Of a stretch of DNA of 8,588 bases, positions 5,973-8,588 are shown in pieces. The notes below the pieces were generated by a model that saw nothing but the letters and a program-made list of their open reading frames with translations, was not told where the DNA came from and did not search any database. Every line of letters starts with the position of its first letter. Positions within the stretch are counted from its first letter, which is position 1. The position numbers and the translations under genes were made by a program. This stretch comes from Ga0077527 sp021300125 (GTDB taxonomy: Bacteria > Pseudomonadota > Gammaproteobacteria > Burkholderiales > SG8-41), in NCBI GenBank assembly GCA_046339595.1, contig JBKDUF010000055.1, forward strand, positions 1 to 8,588, read 5' to 3'.

Positions 5973-7145
5973 TTCGGTGTAGGGACAAACAGCTCCCGCA
6001 CATTATTCCTTTGTCCCTCATCGAGGTCGATCATCTGCTCCTTGACCGTTGAGAAGTCGATCTTCGACAAATCGATCATGCGAACCTCGCGATTATCCAT
6101 TGTGTGAAAGTAGTAGCGTCTACTCTTGAGATCAGCCGCCGTCGTTATCTGGGTGGCGCTTTCAATTTCGTGCGAGATCTTGTCAGGCTTGGCGGTCACG
6201 CCTACTGGGATATTGAAGTTATCGAGAATCCGGAACGCCTCGAAGACTGCGTCCACGGTGGTCGGCAAGGGTCGCGCCGTCGCTGTGAACAGCGAGGCCC
6301 GGACGAACCTCGATGGCGGACTGAAGTCGCCGGGGAGACCGACAAGTCCCGAACCGCTACCGAATGGTGAGACTGACTTTCCGTCAATGACCAAGGGAGC
6401 CGCGGGTTGCGTGCTCAAATTGAGGTAGTTCCGGAGATTCGTGATGTGCCAGTCATAGGTGGGTGAGTTCGCGACCACACCATTGAAGGTGTCGTAGACC
6501 TTGATTTCACCGCCATTGACTATCTCGACGACGATGCTTGCCCCCGTCGCGTCGGCGATCTTCCAGTGGAATGGCAGCGGCACGCCACCAAACCGGGGGT
6601 CCTTGACATCGACGACCAGAACCTTGTCAAGGTTTTTCTTGACTTCCTCGACTGTCTCGAACGACGAAAGCATCCATTGCATGAAGTCGCCGACGCTCAT
6701 CGACCGATTGGCATGCATCTTGTCGTACGGCTTGTAGTCGGCATAGCCAGGAAAATAATACGCGCCGACATATAGCCCCCTTTCGTTCATGGCATCCGGC
6801 CCAAAGGGCTGATCGTATGCCGCCACGGAAACCAGGCCAAACCTGCCCTTCCAGGACATTCCATTAAGGCCATCTGGTGTCTGTGCGCGGAAGACCTTGC
6901 TGCGCGGGAAAATTACAATCTGATTGTGCTTTGCATCACCCAAAGCCCACTCGACCGTCCGGGCCACAATGACCCCGCCATCCGCACTCCTTAACGAGAT
7001 GCCCGTACATGCCGAGGCAGGTCCCTGATAGATTGCGAGCACGACGCAGATCGCCCACGCAAGAAAATGATTGGATTTATTGCTCATGGATACTTCTCCT
7101 GAAGGAAGTGGGGCAGACCTCTACGGACTCTTTTGAGGTCGCTAA
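5952..7145 (-). mobile_element. Integron gene cassette A (exported Ntn hydrolase)
   Basis: Boundaries are set at the G/TT crossover points of the flanking attC R' boxes. On the minus strand the cassette starts TTAGCG, has a leader of about 58 nt with a GGAG ribosome site, one gene, and ends in the half attC. Its base composition is visibly more AT-rich than that of the genes at 1-5100, as expected of acquired cassettes. No promoter was found, so expression would rely on read-through from upstream cassettes. Confidence 0.65.
5960..7087 (-). CDS. Exported linear amide C-N hydrolase, choloylglycine hydrolase/penicillin V acylase family
   Basis: The 375-aa preprotein has a signal peptide (about 1-26, ending GPASA) immediately before Cys27. 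Cys27 becomes the N-terminal nucleophile once the leader is cleaved, as in Gram-negative members of this Ntn-hydrolase family. Family active-site positions are all recognisable: Cys27, Arg43 in VARTVEW, Asn101 in MNERGLYVG, Asn207 in VANSPTYDW and Arg260/Arg263 in SRFVR; the usual Asp after Arg is Glu46. Relatives hydrolyse bile-salt amides, penicillin V or acyl-homoserine lactones. A periplasmic acylase is likely, with substrate undetermined. The ATG is supported by AGGAG about 8 nt upstream. The gene is the only cargo of cassette A, and its last codons (KAGR-stop) lie in attC-derived sequence. It is AT-richer than the left-half genes. Confidence 0.9.
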   Translation of the reverse strand: MSNKSNHFLAWAICVVLAIYQGPASACTGISLRSADGGVIVARTVEWALGDAKHNQIVIFPRSKVFRAQTPDGLNGMSWKGRFGLVSVAAYDQPFGPDAMNERGLYVGAYYFPGYADYKPYDKMHANRSMSVGDFMQWMLSSFETVEEVKKNLDKVLVVDVKDPRFGGVPLPFHWKIADATGASIVVEIVNGGEIKVYDTFNGVVANSPTYDWHITNLRNYLNLSTQPAAPLVIDGKSVSPFGSGSGLVGLPGDFSPPSRFVRASLFTATARPLPTTVDAVFEAFRILDNFNIPVGVTAKPDKISHEIESATQITTAADLKSRRYYFHTMDNREVRMIDLSKIDFSTVKEQMIDLDEGQRNNVRELFVPTPKAGR

Positions 7146-7208
7146 CGTTCGAATTCAGCGGACTGGCGCGGCTTGCCGCGAGAGGTCCGCTGGAATGATG
7201 GGTTGGGC
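7141..7208 (-). other. attC site of cassette B
   Basis: On the minus strand R'' is GCCCAAC (7208-7202), and the site ends AATTCGAAC followed by GTTAGC (7146-7141). The arms fold: CAGCGGAC (7156-7163) pairs with GTCCGCTG (7185-7192), and an inner stem CGCGGC/GCCGCG (7167-7172, 7175-7180) caps it. An unpaired G at 7193 sits on the window plus strand, which is the cassette bottom strand, as expected for extrahelical bases that orient recombination. The R' box departs from GTTRRRY at its third R and its final base. The site lies 22 bp after the lipoprotein stop codon. Confidence 0.85.
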
Positions 7209-7845
7209 GCACAAGGCACAGGCTTCACGCCTAATAGTTGGTGCTCACCCGGACGACAATCGTGTGATGCTCGGGGTCAAGCATGGCGAGCATGAAGTCG
7301 TTGACGTCCGCATCAAGCGTCGAACGAACGGTCTTAGGAGCGTGCATGATGTCGGTGCCTGCGGTTCTGATCTGGTACAACCCTGTGTGAGGGTGAGATG
7401 GCATTGACTGCCTGAAGCGTTCAAGGATCTGCTGTTCTGTCGGGTTGTAGACAGAGCCCTCTGGCGGAAGGGCCTGCCCTGACTCTCGAGCAGACCTGAC
7501 CCGCGCTTCTCTTGAAGTTCGTATACACGCAAGGTGCTTCAAGACGCTCTCAGGAATCGGCAGAGGCTGCCAATTGCCGGATTCCTTGGCTGCACGAACC
7601 AAGACATCGAAGTCGGCGCTGCTGAGTTGGAAGACCATCGTGATCTTGAGACCCTCGCGTCCGAACCATGCTGACTCCGAAGGCGTGGCCTCATAGGTGA
7701 TTACTGTGGCAGCCCTCGGCATGTCGAATTCGCGACGTAGGGTCAATTCATCTGCCTGGCGCGGGGAACAGCCCGCAAGGACAGCGCAAATGAGAACTGC
7801 AACAGCCAGCGATGACCTCATGACGCCTCCTGCTACTGCGCCCAA
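7146..7845 (-). mobile_element. Integron gene cassette B (unknown lipoprotein)
   Basis: This 700-bp cassette begins on the minus strand with TTGGGC, the right half of the upstream attC R' box. Only 18 bp separate that box from the ATG, including a GGAGG ribosome site, which is the compact cassette layout. One gene fills it and the attC at 7141-7208 closes it. No promoter is apparent. Confidence 0.82.
7231..7821 (-). CDS. Hypothetical lipoprotein, cassette-encoded
   Basis: The ATG at 7821 was chosen over an upstream TTG at 7845, because GGAGG sits 4 nt before it and the protein then starts with a clean lipoprotein signal, MRSSLAVAVLICAVLAGC. The lipobox LAGC (15-18) predicts cleavage and lipidation at Cys18. 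The TTG belongs to the attC box. The 196-aa product has a mature part of about 179 residues with no repeats or membrane segments. It contains a stretch LKITMVFQLSSADFDVLVRA and a Trp-Gln-Pro-Leu-Pro-Ile-Pro segment. I do not recognise a domain, and no function can be assigned beyond attachment to a membrane facing the periplasm. Confidence 0.85.
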   Translation of the reverse strand: MRSSLAVAVLICAVLAGCSPRQADELTLRREFDMPRAATVITYEATPSESAWFGREGLKITMVFQLSSADFDVLVRAAKESGNWQPLPIPESVLKHLACIRTSREARVRSARESGQALPPEGSVYNPTEQQILERFRQSMPSHPHTGLYQIRTAGTDIMHAPKTVRSTLDADVNDFMLAMLDPEHHTIVVRVSTNY

Positions 7846-7893
7846 CGTTCGAATTGTGCGCCGAGAGGCGTCCGCACCAACGAATGGTTGGGC
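7840..7893 (-). other. attC site of cassette C
   Basis: This is a near-textbook 54-bp site. On the minus strand it runs from R'' GCCCAAC (7893-7887) to R' GTTGGGC (7846-7840), a perfect 7-bp complementary pair matching RYYYAAC...GTTRRRY. Between them the arms pair as TTGTGCG (7854-7860) with CGCACCAA (7873-7880) around one extrahelical base. Plus-strand CCAACGTTCGAATT is shared with the site at 7141. It begins 25 bp after the antitoxin stop codon. Confidence 0.92.
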
Positions 7894-7918
7894 CTCACGA
7901 TAAGGTGCAGCAAGTGAC

Positions 7919-8206
7919 TCACGAATGGACCGGAGAAGCCGAAAGCTTTACGCCGAGAGCATGAAGTAGTTTGAGCATGGTGTCGTAGCGCGGCTTTGCG
8001 CCGGGTGTAAGTGCCTTGTAAAGGCTCTCGCGGCCAAGACCCGCATCTTTGGCGAGCTGCGCCATGCCGCGGGCGCGAGCTACATCGCGCACAGCAGTTA
8101 AAAAGACATCGGGATTGGGATCTTCTAATGCGGCGGTGATGTATTCCGCGACGATCTCCTCATCATCGAGGTAGTCGGCAGCATCGAAGCGGGAAAATTT
8201 AGCCAT
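7919..8206 (-). CDS. Addiction module antidote protein, HI1420 family (HTH)
   Basis: This 95-aa protein resembles the downstream component of HI1419/HI1420-type modules. An N-terminal part with FDAADYLDDEEIVAEYITAA (7-26) precedes a helix-turn-helix (about 46-68: RGMAQLAKDAGLGRESLYKAL), followed by the family motif PRYDTMLKLLHALGVKL (72-88). It is the expected antitoxin and operator-binding repressor. The ATG is 3 nt after the toxin TAG and uses AAGGAG inside the toxin's 3' end, so translation is coupled. It is the last gene of cassette C, 25 bp before the attC. Confidence 0.93.
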   Translation of the reverse strand: MAKFSRFDAADYLDDEEIVAEYITAALEDPNPDVFLTAVRDVARARGMAQLAKDAGLGRESLYKALTPGAKPRYDTMLKLLHALGVKLSASPVHS

Positions 8207-8209
8207 GAT

Positions 8210-8509
8210 CTACTCCTTTTCCAAAGCACGCGCCATCTCAATGGCACGTTTGATGTCGCGCTTCTGCGAGGACTTGTCGCCGCCCAAGAGAAGCAGATAG
8301 ACCACCTCGGCGCGGCGCGTGAAATAGGCTCGATAGCCCGGCCCAAAGTGGACACGCATTTCCGAGACTCCTTCGCCCACCGGCTCACAATCGCCAAAAT
8401 TACCGTGCTCGGCGGACCGGATACGGTGGAGGATCCGGGCGCGGCCCACTTTGTCTTTCAGGCCGGATAGCCAAGCATCGAATTCCTCGGATCGCTCAAA
8501 GTTGTTCAT
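8210..8509 (-). CDS. RelE/ParE-superfamily addiction module toxin, HI1419 family
   Basis: This 99-aa protein carries the family signature in order: FDAWLSGLKD (10-19), ARILHRIRSAEHGNFGD (24-40), EGVSEMRVHFGPGYRAYF (46-63) and LLLLGGDKSSQKRDIKRA (72-89). It is predicted to be a ribosome-dependent RNase that halts translation. The gene precedes its antitoxin, as is usual for this subfamily. No Shine-Dalgarno sequence precedes the ATG, and the predicted promoter gives a start within about 1 nt of it, so the toxin message is probably leaderless. The sequence is intact. Confidence 0.94.
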   Translation of the reverse strand: MNNFERSEEFDAWLSGLKDKVGRARILHRIRSAEHGNFGDCEPVGEGVSEMRVHFGPGYRAYFTRRAEVVYLLLLGGDKSSQKRDIKRAIEMARALEKE

Positions 8510-8516
8510 GACGCAT

Positions 8517-8545
8517 ATTGTATCCGACTAGATACAAACATGCAA
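8517..8545 (-). promoter_or_regulatory. Predicted promoter of the cassette C toxin-antitoxin operon
   Basis: On the minus strand, TTGCAT (8545-8540, 3/6) and TACAAT (8522-8517, 5/6) are separated by 17 bp. The projected start is about 8510, next to the toxin ATG at 8509. This internal promoter could also supply transcripts to cassettes B and A downstream. Confidence 0.5.
8519..8536. promoter_or_regulatory. Inverted repeat operator candidate in the cassette C promoter
   Basis: TGTATC (8519-8524) and GATACA (8531-8536) form a perfect 6-bp inverted repeat with a 6-bp centre. It overlaps the -10 element and spacer, where binding of the HTH antitoxin would block transcription. The regulatory role is inferred from position and symmetry. 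Confidence 0.55.
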
Positions 8546-8588
8546 TCTGACAGCTAGACGAACGGTCGCGTTTTGCGAGGCCCTACGT

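Larger units (their letters stand above)
7846..8588 (-). mobile_element. Integron gene cassette C (HI1419/HI1420-type toxin-antitoxin), 5' boundary at or beyond window edge
   Basis: The cassette ends at its attC (7840-7893) and contains a complete TA operon with its own promoter. TA cassettes with their own promoters are common in large chromosomal integrons and are thought to prevent loss of the array. Its start is not resolved; GTAGGGC on the minus strand at 8586-8580 resembles an R' box with one mismatch, but the window ends there. Confidence 0.7.

Noticed and set aside
7822..7845. TTG start at 7845 for the lipoprotein
   Set aside because: The TTG is part of the attC R' box, and the ATG at 7821 has GGAGG at the right distance and starts a standard lipoprotein signal.
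5947..8588. Integron integrase gene or attI site within the array
   Set aside because: No tyrosine recombinase motif or frame of suitable size is present; it could only lie outside the window.
1..8588. CRISPR array, tRNA, rRNA, insertion sequence
   Set aside because: I saw no regularly spaced repeats, cloverleaf, rRNA sequence or transposase on reading both strands.

Overview
The window comes from a GC-rich, G/C-ending-codon bacterial chromosome, most likely a betaproteobacterium or a related gammaproteobacterium; this is judged from codon use and protein style, and no taxonomic marker gene is present. It has two different halves. The left half (1-5105) is ordinary chromosomal metabolism interrupted by a toxin-antitoxin (TA) pair. 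The right half (about 5947-8588) is a lower-GC array of integron gene cassettes, recognised from attC recombination sites.

Left half. The 3' end of a DUF502 membrane protein (1-279) faces a minus-strand series: a higBA TA pair (higB 2501-2779, higA 2184-2489), an amidohydrolase_2 family hydrolase (1327-2157) and a membrane-anchored GGDEF diguanylate cyclase (541-1317). Gaps of 9-26 bp suggest cotranscription. Divergent from higB is a thiamine-diphosphate enzyme of the acetolactate synthase/benzoylformate decarboxylase superfamily (2947-4494). A class I SAM methyltransferase follows, cut by an in-frame TAA at codon 38 (4506-5105, pseudogene unless the stop is a sequencing error or is read through).

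Middle. A complete abrB-type antitoxin/doc-type Fic toxin pair (5253-5903, plus strand) has a good sigma70-type promoter (5187-5215) and two perfect palindromes around the predicted transcription start.

Right half. Three minus-strand cassettes are arranged head to tail. Each stop codon is followed by an attC or attC remnant, and each start codon lies just downstream of a cassette boundary. Cassette C (7846 to at least 8509) carries an HI1419/HI1420-type TA pair with its own promoter. Cassette B (7146-7845) carries an unknown lipoprotein. Cassette A (5952-7145) carries an exported choloylglycine hydrolase/penicillin V acylase-like Ntn hydrolase and ends in only half an attC. No integrase is in the window. 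From cassette orientation, an integrase and attI, if they exist, would lie beyond the right edge; otherwise this is an integrase-less cassette cluster.

In all, three separate type II TA modules lie within about 6.3 kb. The cassette TA pair probably stabilises the array, and the two others sit at or near its flank. In two of the three (both RelE/HigB-like), the predicted promoter abuts the toxin ATG so closely that a leaderless mRNA is expected.
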